DNA of 64,000 bases from a bacterium (GCA_016721565.1 JADKHW010000015.1:1-64000); one strand, 5' to 3'. Counted from the first letter of the stretch, positions 30,920-40,752 are shown. Notes: generated by a model from the sequence alone, not told the origin. A program made the numbers and translations.

Positions 30920-32910
30920 TTATTTCATCAACAGTAATTTGACGGCTTGGGATGCTCCGGTGGGAGCTGTCAGTTTGGCGAAATATAATCCTGACGCAAA
31001 GTTGTCGGCATTCCATTTTACGGAGTGGACTCCGACGCTTTGGCGTTCGCGGAGCAATGTCTCGACTTGGCGGCCCAGTACGTCGTAGATTTCAGTCTCA
31101 CATCTTGCTCGCGGATGAGCGCGTACTCGATGGTGACTGTGGAGTTGAAAGGGTTGGGGTAGGGATAGCCAAGAGCAAAATGTCGTTGGACGTGGCTCTT
31201 CTACGCTTGACGTGTGAAAAGTGAATCAACTGACCACGGGGTAACCGAAACGCGATTGTGCACGCTGTCACCTTGACCAAAAGGATTCTCAAGATGCTGC
31301 AATGGTCCGGTCGAGTCACCCCAGTAGCAATTCAGGACATAACTTGGCGGAGAACTTGAGATGCCGTGATGGACCGCGTAGCCTTGACTGCTTATAAACA
31401 TATTGCGCTCTATCGCACCGGGAGTTACGTCAATTACCATTGTTGCTCCGCCGGGTGGGTTTGCAAAGCCCTCGGCGGCATTGCCAAATATGTAGTTATC
31501 CCTGAACGACAGGTTTGCAGGACCCGTTTCAACGAGAACTGCAACTGAGTTTTCATGTGCCTCATTATTGAAAAAGAGGTTATGTGATATTTCACAGAAC
31601 TGAGTACGGCCAGCAAACGAAAATAGCATTCTGCTAATCCAGTTGTCTTCACTGAGTCGATGATTGTCGGTGAAGGTATTGTATCGAAATCGCGTGACTG
31701 AACCAGTGTCAGCCCCACCAGACTCAAATAGATCGTGTTGGAATTCGTTGTTTGTTACCGTATTGGAGTCAAAACGGATGTTCGAAGGCTGAAGATTGCC
31801 TTCGCCGGGAAGCCGGAAAAAGTGGTGAAAGCGGTTGCTTGAGATTGTACAACCAGTAATCACAAGTGAATCTGCAATGCCCGTTTGCCGGATACCAATA
31901 GCTCCCGGTGAAGTATTCCAGCCAGTACCTGAAAGGAGGGAGTTACTTAACTGCAACGATCCTCGTGTAATCAACAGCGTGTTCTGGTCTGCGTCTGAAC
32001 TTACTGAAAAGCAATTTAGAAACCCTGTAGAATCAATTGAGGACGCGCAATTTATAAGATGGCATGCCATACCATCTGAGTACGCACCGACCCGTCGGAA
32101 GAAACTATTTTCTATCTGAACCCTTGAGTTTGTGGATAGAACAGCGCCACCCGTTGTTGCATAACATGAATCAAATTCGCAATGCAAGATTGACAGATTT
32201 CGATCTTGAACATCGATGCCGCCGCCGTGAATCAAACCTTGAAAGGTGGCCCCTTTGAAGGATAATCCGATTAGAACTAACCTTGACTCAACTTCAATTG
32301 CCCCAGCGTAAAGACAACGCTCAATCCAATCCGTCGGTCTAATTTCACAGGAATCAATGTCTGCGCTTTCATTGCTAACCATGTAGCGGCCTGCAATTGT
32401 CAAGTCGTGAGCAGGTGCTTGCAGTGTAAGTGCATAGATTCCGTTTTGAATTAACACTGTATCGCCAGGATTCGAGGAATTAATAGCCATCTGGATATCC
32501 GAATACTCGGACGGGACGTTTAGAACTTCCCCAAGGGAGAGACTCGCATAAACGAGTATGCAAGAACCAGCGTCGCAAGTCCCATTACAGTCCTTGCATT
32601 GAACGGATATACTGACGAGGTGCTGTCCAGATGTTGGAAAAGCCACGCTTGTTGAACCGCACCCACACAAATTCAGCACTTGCCAGATTTCTTTACCATC
32701 GAGGAAGGCAACAACATTTACTTCGTTGTTAGGGCTGCCCGTGTCATAGAACAGATAGTAGCTGTTGAAACTGTCATCCGCTTTGGTTTTGTAACTTTCA
32801 CTCGTTGCAGCGCCATCACAACAAAGATCGGCCACGGAGATGCAGAACGACGTCGCATTTGCACATGCAGCGAGTGCGACGAATGTCAAGCCAATAAGAG
32901 ACTTCTTCAT
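30920..32910 (-). CDS. Right-handed beta-helix protein with T9SS sorting domain (in-frame TAG, frameshift)
   Basis: The ATG at 32910 has AAGGA upstream. A signal peptide (MKKSLIGLTFVALAACANA) leads to a short Cys-rich N-terminal domain and then a right-handed parallel beta-helix (about residues 150-540) with PbH1-like turns (GNTLLIQN-type and RFDSNTVTNNEF). The frame stops at a TAG at 31201-31203 after LFTRQA, then continues in the same frame: KSHVQRHFALG, YPYPNPFNSTVTIEYAL. Near 31097 one missing A changes the frame, after which IYDVLGRQVETLL and LYFAKLTAP follow, ending LLLMK and TAA at 30920. So the T9SS tail is complete apart from two breaks. Its role is unknown; beta-helix proteins often bind or cleave polysaccharide. 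Confidence 0.8.
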
Positions 32911-33113
32911 GATTGTGATCCTTGGGTAGGAGTGATTACACAATACAGCACCTTGCGATTGGTTTTATTAATATCAGCCTGGATTGCCAGATTGTCAAGG
33001 GCAAAACTGGTATTGCTCAAAACAATTTGGAAACTGTTGAAAATATTGAGAGTAACCATATCGGATGTCGCTCTGCAGGGCTTTCGATCTTCAGTACTTT
33101 TACTCATACAAGC

Positions 33114-33143
33114 AAGCGGCCCGCACATTTGTGCGGGCCGCTA
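33114..33143 (-). terminator. Terminator palindrome, copy of 30871-30900
   Basis: A stem of 12-13 GC-rich base pairs (33115-33126 with 33131-33142). It lies 22 bases past the stop of the DUF438 gene on the minus strand and differs from the copy at 30871 by only about two or three bases. No long T-run follows. Confidence 0.8.
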
Positions 33144-33164
33144 ATGATTTAGCGTTAAAGAAGG

Positions 33165-34643
33165 CTATGCATGCTCTTCTTCTAAAAGGCGGCGCTGGCC
33201 TTCGAGGGTTTTAATTTTGGCGACGTCTTGGACTACTTCAAGTGAACCGCGATAGGTTCCGTCTTTGTCGCGGATGGCGAAGTAGCGGATGTGGACGAAT
33301 ATTTCACCGAAGGGAATCCAAAATTCTGCGACTCTGCGTGTGCCTGCGCGGAACTCGTTTAGAATTTGCGTGACGAGATGCACACTCTTGGGCGGATGGC
33401 AGTTTTGGACTTTGCGGCCAATGGCATCGGGCGTACGCGCGAAAATTTTATGCGGCTGATTGGAATAGAAACGCACGGTGTCGTTTTCATCCACGAAGGA
33501 AAGCTCAACGGGCAGGTGCGTCATGATGAGATTCACTTGCTCGAGCGTCAGGACGCCGACATTCATTTCGAGCAGACCGTCGCGCAAGAGTTCGCCTGCT
33601 TTGGTTTGCTGGCCGACACGGGCATGCTCCCACTCTAATCCGGGAATGAACGACTGCATGTAGCCGATTTCATGCTCGCTACGCTTGATCGTAATCCAGT
33701 CTTCTTCTTTCAATAACCTTAGTGCTGTGGGAAGCAGAATTGATTCTTCTTTCTGAATCATGCTTGTGACAGCACTGAGGAGCGCGGGCAGATTGGCTGC
33801 AATGAAATCCGTGTCGCTTGTACTGCATGCTTCGCGGACGGCTTTCAGGTGTGCACGAATGTCATCGTGCGTGGCCCACATGACTGTCGAGGGTCCGGTG
33901 AAGCCGTAGCGTTCGAGATGCGAGAAAAGTTGATGCTCTTTGCGGAGATAGTGTTTGTCGAGTTCGCCAAGCTTTTCGAGATAGGTGTTCAACTCCAGCC
34001 ATGCTTCGGGATGCTTTGCGGGTGACGGGGCGTTATCGGTGGCGCTCAGGATCGCGCGAAGATGGAAGACGACAAGGTCAAGCAGACTATTCTCGGAGAC
34101 AAACGTGTGCACCGGATGACCAGCGGGAACAGCGATGTCAACTCTTTGCAAAGAAGGATTCACCACTTGCAGATGCACGTCACACATCTTCTTTATGTCG
34201 GTTACGGGAACGCCTTCGCGGATCAGGTATTGTTCCATCTCGGCGATTTCCCCAGGCAAGGATTGCTTCACGATTTCGGCAAACTGGCGCTGTGCTTCGG
34301 CAACGTTACCGCCGCCGTGGAGCTTCAGCATGATTTGACGGAACGCTTCAAGCCGTGCAGGGCTGACACCTTGAGTAACGGGATTATCAATTAAGATAAT
34401 GCGGCCCGTGTGTTTCTGAATTGCGCCTGCAATGAACTGCATCATCTCGTTCACGCTGATGCCGCCGCGCATGGCAGCTAACTCGATTGTAGCGGTGCCG
34501 GCTTTGGCTTGGCGCATTTCCGGATCTTTGAGTTGCTGATAATGCGGGTTGAAGTTTCCGAGTTCTTCAATCAGAAATGGAAAGACAGCAATCAGATTGC
34601 CGACGGTGGTCAATGGTGTAATATTGGAAATGGGTTCTGGCAT
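33165..34643 (-). CDS. DUF438/hemerythrin HHE/PAS-domain protein
   Basis: A soluble 492-residue protein. N-terminal DUF1858-like helices (VGNLIAVFPFLIEELGNFNP) are followed by DUF438 (about 80-170), a hemerythrin-like HHE cation-binding domain (about 175-325, with His/Glu ligands in LVVFHLRAI, DKHYLRKEHQLFSHLE and WATHDDIRAHL) and a PAS-type domain at the C terminus (about 370-480, LPVELSFVDENDTVRFYS). ATG at 34643 with a GGGGAG site. Proteins of this layout are linked to oxygen, NO or redox sensing, but a precise role is inference. Confidence 0.85.
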   Translation of the reverse strand: MPEPISNITPLTTVGNLIAVFPFLIEELGNFNPHYQQLKDPEMRQAKAGTATIELAAMRGGISVNEMMQFIAGAIQKHTGRIILIDNPVTQGVSPARLEAFRQIMLKLHGGGNVAEAQRQFAEIVKQSLPGEIAEMEQYLIREGVPVTDIKKMCDVHLQVVNPSLQRVDIAVPAGHPVHTFVSENSLLDLVVFHLRAILSATDNAPSPAKHPEAWLELNTYLEKLGELDKHYLRKEHQLFSHLERYGFTGPSTVMWATHDDIRAHLKAVREACSTSDTDFIAANLPALLSAVTSMIQKEESILLPTALRLLKEEDWITIKRSEHEIGYMQSFIPGLEWEHARVGQQTKAGELLRDGLLEMNVGVLTLEQVNLIMTHLPVELSFVDENDTVRFYSNQPHKIFARTPDAIGRKVQNCHPPKSVHLVTQILNEFRAGTRRVAEFWIPFGEIFVHIRYFAIRDKDGTYRGSLEVVQDVAKIKTLEGQRRLLEEEHA

Positions 34644-34760
34644 TCTTGGCTCCCCGTGACTATGTAAATCAAATAATATTAATAGAATTGAATAATAATG
34701 GATTAATTACTCCATAATTTACAAAAGATTTGGGATTTTGGCAAGGTGGGTTAAACAAAG

Positions 34761-34783
34761 ACGGCCTGCTAGTGCAGGCCGTT
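34761..34783 (-). terminator. Short terminator-like hairpin
   Basis: ACGGCCTGC pairs with GCAGGCCGT around a 4-base loop, T-rich on the minus-strand side. It lies downstream of the XRE-cupin gene. Confidence 0.6.
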
Positions 34784-34834
34784 GAACGAACTCGATGTAG
34801 ATCGGCAGGTATGGGCCAGCCGATACGGGAATAA

Positions 34835-35464
34835 CTATGGAACAGTTACGACAATGGCTTTGCATTCTGGCTCGCCAATGCGGCGGTAGCCGTGTGGGAG
34901 ACTTCCATTGAAATAAGCTGTATCTGCTGCTTCAAGAATGACTTCTTCGCCTTCGACCTTTAGGCCGAGTGTGCCAGATAAAACGTAGATGAACTCAAAG
35001 CCTTCGTGCGAATGCTGGATGACATCTTCTTTTCTGCTGGCAATGAACAGTGCCAGATAAGAACTCGATTTGCGATCGGTTGCAGGATAGTCCAGGCATT
35101 GAAATCTGTAAACTACGTCTTTTCCTTCAAGGTTTTCATCGAAGTCTATTCGGTCTTTTGAGCGAGTTATCGAGATTGCATGATGTTTGTCGGGGTCGGA
35201 GAAGAAGTGATCCAAGCCAACGGAGAAAACCAACGCGATGCGAGATAGAGTTTGCAACGTGGGGACGACGTGGTTGTTTTCAAGCTTTGAAAGCATCGCT
35301 GCGGATAGGCCAGTGTGGCGACCGAGTTCCACCAGACCCATGCTTTTCCGGAGCCTGAGCCGCCGGATCTTCTCGCCAAGGGAATATTGGGCGAGGTATG
35401 GCGTCAGGGTATCGACCGGCTCAAGTTCTTGAGACTCACTGTGATTCAATTTTTCTGTCGGCAT
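34835..35464 (-). CDS. XRE-family regulator with cupin domain
   Basis: Residues about 28-85 are a helix-turn-helix of the XRE type (IRRLRLRKSMGLVELGRHTGLSAAMLSKLENNHVVPT) and residues about 110-205 a cupin (EFIYVLSGTLGLKVEGEE, then DTAYFNGSLPHGYRR). This arrangement is common in regulators that respond to a small ligand. 209 residues; ATG at 35464. It is divergent from the beta-CASP gene at 35669. Its targets are unknown; the DUF438 gene downstream on the same strand is 190 bases away, with a terminator between them. Confidence 0.9.
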   Translation of the reverse strand: MPTEKLNHSESQELEPVDTLTPYLAQYSLGEKIRRLRLRKSMGLVELGRHTGLSAAMLSKLENNHVVPTLQTLSRIALVFSVGLDHFFSDPDKHHAISITRSKDRIDFDENLEGKDVVYRFQCLDYPATDRKSSSYLALFIASRKEDVIQHSHEGFEFIYVLSGTLGLKVEGEEVILEAADTAYFNGSLPHGYRRIGEPECKAIVVTVP

Positions 35465-35668
35465 ATTGACTACCAGTCAAAGGTGTGCGCGAATGTTCGC
35501 TTTTGCTGTTATAGTTAAATCTATTTAAATGTAGAGCACATTTCTTAGAAAGTCAAGGTTTTTGGGGCAGATTTTACTTGACGATTACGACTCATCTGAC
35601 GGTTTCATTTGACGGAGGCAAATTGTTTGTTTATCTTCAATAAAGCAGGCTAAACAGGAAATACGGAT

Positions 35669-37075
35669 ATGAAGATTACTTTTCATGGTGCGGCTGGCGG
35701 TGTCACCGGATCGAAGCACTTGATTGAGGCGGGTGGCAAACAAGTCTTGCTTGATTGCGGCATGTTTCAAGGACGCCGCAAGGAAGCGCTCGATTTGAAT
35801 TGGGGGATGTCGAAGGACCTCTCGCACGTCGATGCCGTGATTCTTTCGCATGCGCATCTCGATCATTGCGGACTCTTGCCGCTGTTGGTAAAACGCGGTT
35901 ACAAAGGCAAGATTTACTCGACTGCGGCCACGCGCGATATTACCGAGTTCATCTTGAAAGACAGCGCCTCCATTCAGGAGCAGGACTTTAGGTGGATGCA
36001 GAAAGAGAAAATTTCGCAAGCGCAGCCTGCAGAACCGCTTTATGAAGGTGATGACGTGCCACCGGCGATGAATTTGTTTCGTGAAGTACCGTTTGCCAAG
36101 CCGACGAGTGTGTGGCAGAACGTGATGCCGGGCGTACGGCTGAAGTTCTATCAAGCGGGACATATTTTGGGTTCAGCGTGGATGATGCTTGAGTTTGATG
36201 GCGAATCAGGACCCGAGCGAGTTGCATTCTCTGGTGACCTTGGGAGATTTAACACTCCACTGCTGAAAGATCCTGAGTATTCCAATGAAGAATGCCCAGT
36301 GCTGCTGTTGGAATCCACCTATGGCAACAAGGAGCATAAACCGCGCGAAGTTGCGTACGAGAAACTCAAACAAGCCATCATTCGCGCGACGGATCGAAAA
36401 GGGAAAGTTGTCATTCCGGCGTTTGCGTTGGGACGCACGCAGGAGTTGATTTATGTTTTGCATCAGATGCATGATGCGGGTTCGATTCCGGAAATTCCGA
36501 TTTATGTTGACAGTCCGCTCGGGATTAACATGACTTCGGTGTACCGGAATTACAAAGATCAATATGATTTAGAGTCGCGGAAGGATTTTCCCGATCCAGA
36601 GGACGCACCGCTTGTTGATGAGCGGATACGCTACACGCGCACGGTGCGGGAGTCGATGGACTTGAATGACAAGCGCGGACCGTTTATCGTAATTGCCTCA
36701 TCTGGCATGATGGAAGGCGGGCGTATCCGACATCATTTGCGAAATACGATCAGTGATGAGAAGAATATCATTCTCATCATCGGATTTCAGGCTGAACACA
36801 CGTTAGGCCGCAGACTTGTCGAAAATGAACCGCAAGTGCGACTGTTTAATGAATGGTATGATGTGCGAGCCGAGATTGTTAAACTCAATGAGTTTAGTGC
36901 GCATGCGGATGCCAAAGAGTTGCAGGCGTTCGCGGATCACATGACGGGATTGCGGAAGGTGATGCTGGTGCACGGCGAACATGAACAGGCGACAGCTCTG
37001 CGCGATAGATTACTTCACGGCAATGACCGACTTGACGTGAAGATTCCGCAGCGTGGAGATACAGTTGAATTGTAG
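35669..37075 (+). CDS. Metallo-beta-lactamase/beta-CASP RNA-processing hydrolase
   Basis: A 468-residue metal-dependent RNase-type hydrolase of the CPSF/YSH1-like family. Motif 2 is HAHLDHCG; later motifs SGDLGR, LLLESTYGN, FSAHADAKEL and VHGEHEQ give the metallo-beta-lactamase and beta-CASP signatures. Known relatives process 3' ends or degrade RNA. ATG at 35669, alone and divergent from the XRE gene, just before the sixA operon (82 bases). Confidence 0.9.
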   Translation: MKITFHGAAGGVTGSKHLIEAGGKQVLLDCGMFQGRRKEALDLNWGMSKDLSHVDAVILSHAHLDHCGLLPLLVKRGYKGKIYSTAATRDITEFILKDSASIQEQDFRWMQKEKISQAQPAEPLYEGDDVPPAMNLFREVPFAKPTSVWQNVMPGVRLKFYQAGHILGSAWMMLEFDGESGPERVAFSGDLGRFNTPLLKDPEYSNEECPVLLLESTYGNKEHKPREVAYEKLKQAIIRATDRKGKVVIPAFALGRTQELIYVLHQMHDAGSIPEIPIYVDSPLGINMTSVYRNYKDQYDLESRKDFPDPEDAPLVDERIRYTRTVRESMDLNDKRGPFIVIASSGMMEGGRIRHHLRNTISDEKNIILIIGFQAEHTLGRRLVENEPQVRLFNEWYDVRAEIVKLNEFSAHADAKELQAFADHMTGLRKVMLVHGEHEQATALRDRLLHGNDRLDVKIPQRGDTVEL

Positions 37076-37157
37076 TGACCGTTGCGAGTACGATGGGGAG
37101 TTTGTATATTGACTTGTGATAGAACTCAATTGTTAGTAAACTGTTAGCGAAATTCCC

Positions 37158-37655
37158 GTGGTACTTTATTTAGTTCGTCACGCCATTGCCGTCGAGAGCG
37201 GCAGTCCGGGCTATTCTGATGAAGATCGCCCATTAACTGAAGAGGGTATTGACCGAATGCAGCGCGCGGCACGCGGGCTGGCACGGTTGATTGATCCACC
37301 TGATCTCATTGCATCAAGCCCGCTTTTGCGAGCCAAACAAACGGCGGAAATTCTGGCCGTCGCACTGCAAAGCCGCGACGGTGTTGCCGAATGGCCCAAT
37401 CTCATTCCTGCTGCGGCAGTCAACAAGGTCTTGCCGCAGATCAAGAGTCAAGGGACAGATGCGAGCGCAGTCATTCTTGTTGGGCATGAGCCGCATTTAT
37501 CACTTTTGACCGCTCTACTCATGGGCACGGCTCCGCACGCTTTCGCATTCAAGAAAGGCGGAGTGTGCGCGCTTGAATGCCCTGCAAAGATCACGCAAGG
37601 ATCGGCCAAGATGCTCTGGTTTCTCACGCCCAAGCAACTCAGACAACTCGCATGA
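37158..37655 (+). CDS. sixA: Phosphohistidine phosphatase SixA-like
   Basis: A 165-residue histidine phosphatase. The catalytic start is VLYLVRHAIA with the RHA motif; ASSPLLRAKQTAEIL and the second His in ILVGHEPHLS complete the active site. GTG start at 37158. Family members remove phosphate from phosphohistidine in signalling proteins. It overlaps the next gene by 4 bases, opening a four-gene operon. Confidence 0.9.
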   Translation: MVLYLVRHAIAVESGSPGYSDEDRPLTEEGIDRMQRAARGLARLIDPPDLIASSPLLRAKQTAEILAVALQSRDGVAEWPNLIPAAAVNKVLPQIKSQGTDASAVILVGHEPHLSLLTALLMGTAPHAFAFKKGGVCALECPAKITQGSAKMLWFLTPKQLRQLA

Positions 37656-38368
37656 TACGGCAATTTGAACAACCTCACCCCTATCCGGGCAAACTGATCA
37701 TCGTCGAAGGGATTGACGGATCCGGTAAGTCGACTCAATTGCAGCTTTTGCACCGCTGGTTGGAAGGCATGGATCGGCCCGTTTTTTTTACGGAGTGGAA
37801 TTCTTCACGATTGGTTAATGAAGCTATCAAGCGCGGCAAGAAGAAGAATTTGCTCACGCCGATGACCTTCAGTGTATTGCATGCGACCGACTTTGCGGAC
37901 AGACTTGCGCATTTGATTATTCCTCCGCTGAAGGCCGGCATGATTGTGTGCGCGGATCGTTATATCTACACTGCGTTCAGTCGTGATGTCGTGCGGGGCG
38001 TGGACCGCGAGTGGGTACGCGATATGTACGGGTTTGCAGTCAGGCCGGATATTTCAATGTATTTCAAAGTTCCTATTGAAGTATCGCTTGAGCGAATTTT
38101 GAGCGGCCGTCCGCAACTGAAGTTTCACGAAGCGGGAATGGATTTGAATCTGAGCGACGATCCGGTTGAGAGCTTTAAGCTGTTTCAATCGCGGATCTTG
38201 AACGAATATGATTTGATTGCCAATGAGTATGGTTTGACGGTGATGGATGCTACACTTCCGATTACAAAGCAACAGGAGAACTTCCGCAAGGTTGTGGCCG
38301 AAAGTTTGGACTCCTATGATCCGCGCCCGATGACGCGTCCGAGAAAGCGTAAGGTGGCAAATGTCTAA
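37652..38368 (+). CDS. Thymidylate-kinase-like P-loop kinase, first paralogue
   Basis: A 238-residue NMP-kinase-fold protein. Walker A is EGIDGSGKST at residues about 18-27. DRYIYTAFS and DPVESFKLFQS are recognisable. But the segment that in thymidylate kinases reads TREPGGT is FTEWNSSRLVNE, and a serine/threonine stretch replaces the usual dTMP lid residues. It may act on another nucleotide or phosphate acceptor. Its ATG overlaps the sixA stop, and its stop overlaps the second paralogue by 8 bases. Confidence 0.85.
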   Translation: MIRQFEQPHPYPGKLIIVEGIDGSGKSTQLQLLHRWLEGMDRPVFFTEWNSSRLVNEAIKRGKKKNLLTPMTFSVLHATDFADRLAHLIIPPLKAGMIVCADRYIYTAFSRDVVRGVDREWVRDMYGFAVRPDISMYFKVPIEVSLERILSGRPQLKFHEAGMDLNLSDDPVESFKLFQSRILNEYDLIANEYGLTVMDATLPITKQQENFRKVVAESLDSYDPRPMTRPRKRKVANV

Positions 38369-39089
38369 AGCACGATATATCTATGGTAATGGTCAACCCT
38401 ATCTGAAACCGGGCGAGCTTGCAGGGAAGCTAATCGTCGTTGAAGGGACTGACGGCGTTGGTCGCTCCACGCAAATCACAGAAATCAAGCAGTGGCTGGA
38501 GATGAACGGCCATGCGGTGGTAACGACAGGATTGTCGCGGTCTGCGTTGCTTACCAAAACGATTGATCAGGCGAAGGCCGGGCATACCCTGAACATCAAC
38601 ACTTATTGTCTGCTCTACGTGGCGGACTTTGCGGACCGGCTCGAACATGAAATTATTCCATCGCTTCGCGCGGGCTTTGTTGTCATCGCTGATCGGTATA
38701 TCTACACGTTGATTGCGCGGGCGGTTGTGCGCGGCGCGGATCCCGAATGGATTCGACATGTGTTGGGATTTGCCCTTCTGCCAGATGCGGTGTTCTACCT
38801 CAAGATAAGTCTCGAAAATCTTATTCCACGAGTGATTAACAGCGAACGGTTGTACGAGCACTATTGGCTCGAAGATTCTCCGGAAGGATTGGATTACTGG
38901 GAGGCGGGCATGGACCTGCGGCTGGGTGAAGACTTCTATGACAGCTTCCTGGAGTATCAACGACGCAAGATGCTTGCCTTTGAGAACATGTCTAAGGAAT
39001 ATAGTTTCGAGGTGATTCCCGCATCGCGCGGATTTAATCAGGTCAATCGGTTGCTCAAGCAAGGATTTCTTCGAATTCTACAAAAGTGA
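38361..39089 (+). CDS. Thymidylate-kinase-like P-loop protein, second paralogue, with altered Walker A
   Basis: A 242-residue paralogue of the preceding kinase (TDGVGRSTQITEIKQWLEMN against SGKSTQLQLLHRWLEGM). The Walker A Lys is Arg (GVGRST), and the hallmark TREPGG is TTGLSRSALL. The DRYIYTLIARAVVRGADPEW stretch is conserved between both paralogues. If ATP binding depends on the Lys, this copy may be inactive or regulatory. It overlaps ppx by four bases. Confidence 0.85.
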   Translation: MSKARYIYGNGQPYLKPGELAGKLIVVEGTDGVGRSTQITEIKQWLEMNGHAVVTTGLSRSALLTKTIDQAKAGHTLNINTYCLLYVADFADRLEHEIIPSLRAGFVVIADRYIYTLIARAVVRGADPEWIRHVLGFALLPDAVFYLKISLENLIPRVINSERLYEHYWLEDSPEGLDYWEAGMDLRLGEDFYDSFLEYQRRKMLAFENMSKEYSFEVIPASRGFNQVNRLLKQGFLRILQK

Positions 39090-40660
39090 GCACGAATAGC
39101 CCCGAACGAATCGCCGCCATTGATATAGGCACAAACTCTATCCATCTGCTGATCGCGCGCGTGATTCCACAGACCGGCGGGTTTGACGTGCTTGATCATG
39201 ACAAAGATATGGTGCGGTTGGGCGCTGGATTGGGACCTTTTGGTGAGTTGACTGATCAGGCGATGGCGCGCGCGATTGCAGCTCTGAAGAATTTTCAAGG
39301 GCGAGCGAGCGGCGCAGGCGCGGCCTTGCGAGTCGTGGCGACCAGCGCGGTTCGTGAAGCGACGAATCGCGACGTGTTTCTTGAGCGCGTACGTAAGGAG
39401 CTAGGCATTTCGATTGAAGTCGCTACAGGATTTGAAGAGGCGCGACTGACATATCTTGCAGTTCGCAAGTCAATTGATCCGGGGACGCGACCGATACTGA
39501 TGATTGACATCGGCGGAGGCAGCACGGAGTTTGTGGTCGGCAAGGGCGAAGAGATTCAATTTGATGATAGCATCAAATTGGGTGCGGTAAGGTTGACGCA
39601 GGAGTTCTTCCGCGACGGCAAGACAGATTCTAAATCCGTAGCCGAATGCCGGAGATTTTGTGCTCTAAGTTTGAATCCGATACGCCGCAATTTGGCACAA
39701 CGCTATTTTGAGTGGGCTGTTGGCAGCAGCGGTACTGTGCAGTGTATCGGCAGGATGATTATGCATCAACGAGGACTGCTTCCGACCGGAAGATTGAATC
39801 GCATCGCGATTGCCGAGTCAGAGTTGAAGGATTGTGTTGAAAGAATACTGGCCGCGAAGACCAACTCCGGACGCGCAAAATTAAAGGGAGTCGATGAGGG
39901 GCGGGCGGATGTCTTGCCGGGTGGCGCACTGCTGCTTGAGTCTGTGTTTCGCGAGCTTGAACTGGAAACCCTGACGATTGCCGAGTATTCAATTCGCGAA
40001 GGTATTTTGTTTGACACAATTGCTCGCGACTATCAGCGCGAACAATTTTTGTCGCACGAGGGGCAGCGTTTTCGCAGCGTAATGCATGCGGCCAAACGGT
40101 TTGATTTCGAGCAGCAGCATTCCGAGCAAGTCACGAGGCTGGCACTGTCGATTTTTGATCAGACACGCCCACTTCACGGATTGGGCGATTTAGAGTGTGA
40201 GTTGCTGGAGGCGGCAGCGCTATTGCACGATATCGGACTTTACGTTTCGCATTCGTCGCACCATAAACACTCATACTATTTGATTCGTAACACCCAACTG
40301 TTAGGATTCGCAGACTACGAGCAGCAGATTATTGCTTTAATTGCACGCTATCACCGCAAATCACCGCCGCGTAAGAACCATTTGGATTTCATGTCGATTC
40401 CGGCTCCGCATCAGCAACTTGTCTCGGTACTTGCAGGGATTTTACGAATCGCCGACGGATTGGATCGGACACATGTCTCGGCAGTGCAGAGTGTGGATGT
40501 TGATCTTAACAATCGTGACGTGGTTTTCCGCGTCACACCTGCGCCAGGTCATTCCCTTGAATATGCAATCTTTGGAGCAGAGCGTAAGCGCGATCTGTTT
40601 GAAGAGGTATTCAACCGCCGTGGTTTGCTTGTACCTGTGGATGAGAAGGTGATTGTTTAG
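39086..40660 (+). CDS. ppx: Exopolyphosphatase/pppGpp phosphohydrolase (Ppx/GppA) with HD domain
   Basis: A 524-residue protein. The N-terminal half is an actin-like Ppx/GppA fold (AIDIGTNSIHLLIARV, DIGGGSTEFVVGKGE) and the C-terminal half an HD-type domain (LLHDIGLYVSHSSHHKHSYYLI). Known enzymes cleave polyphosphate or guanosine pentaphosphate. GTG start at 39086 overlaps the second kinase paralogue by four bases. It closes the operon, and a terminator follows 40 bases later. Confidence 0.92.
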   Translation: MSTNSPERIAAIDIGTNSIHLLIARVIPQTGGFDVLDHDKDMVRLGAGLGPFGELTDQAMARAIAALKNFQGRASGAGAALRVVATSAVREATNRDVFLERVRKELGISIEVATGFEEARLTYLAVRKSIDPGTRPILMIDIGGGSTEFVVGKGEEIQFDDSIKLGAVRLTQEFFRDGKTDSKSVAECRRFCALSLNPIRRNLAQRYFEWAVGSSGTVQCIGRMIMHQRGLLPTGRLNRIAIAESELKDCVERILAAKTNSGRAKLKGVDEGRADVLPGGALLLESVFRELELETLTIAEYSIREGILFDTIARDYQREQFLSHEGQRFRSVMHAAKRFDFEQQHSEQVTRLALSIFDQTRPLHGLGDLECELLEAAALLHDIGLYVSHSSHHKHSYYLIRNTQLLGFADYEQQIIALIARYHRKSPPRKNHLDFMSIPAPHQQLVSVLAGILRIADGLDRTHVSAVQSVDVDLNNRDVVFRVTPAPGHSLEYAIFGAERKRDLFEEVFNRRGLLVPVDEKVIV

Positions 40661-40700
40661 AGTTTGGTTGACTGATCCCAATTTATTTGCCCGATGTGAA

Positions 40701-40731
40701 AAAGCCCCCGCTCTAACGAGCGGGGGCTTTT
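40701..40731. terminator. Bidirectional terminator
   Basis: A 13-bp stem (40701-40713 with 40718-40730) with A- and T-runs between the convergent ppx and T9SS gene ends. Confidence 0.9.
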
Positions 40732-40752
40732 ATACTGACGTGCCCTAGACGA

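Noticed and set aside
27996..31203. TAG as a sense codon in this genome
   Set aside because: TAG ends several clearly complete genes here (for example mtnC, ppx and the YeeE-rhodanese gene).
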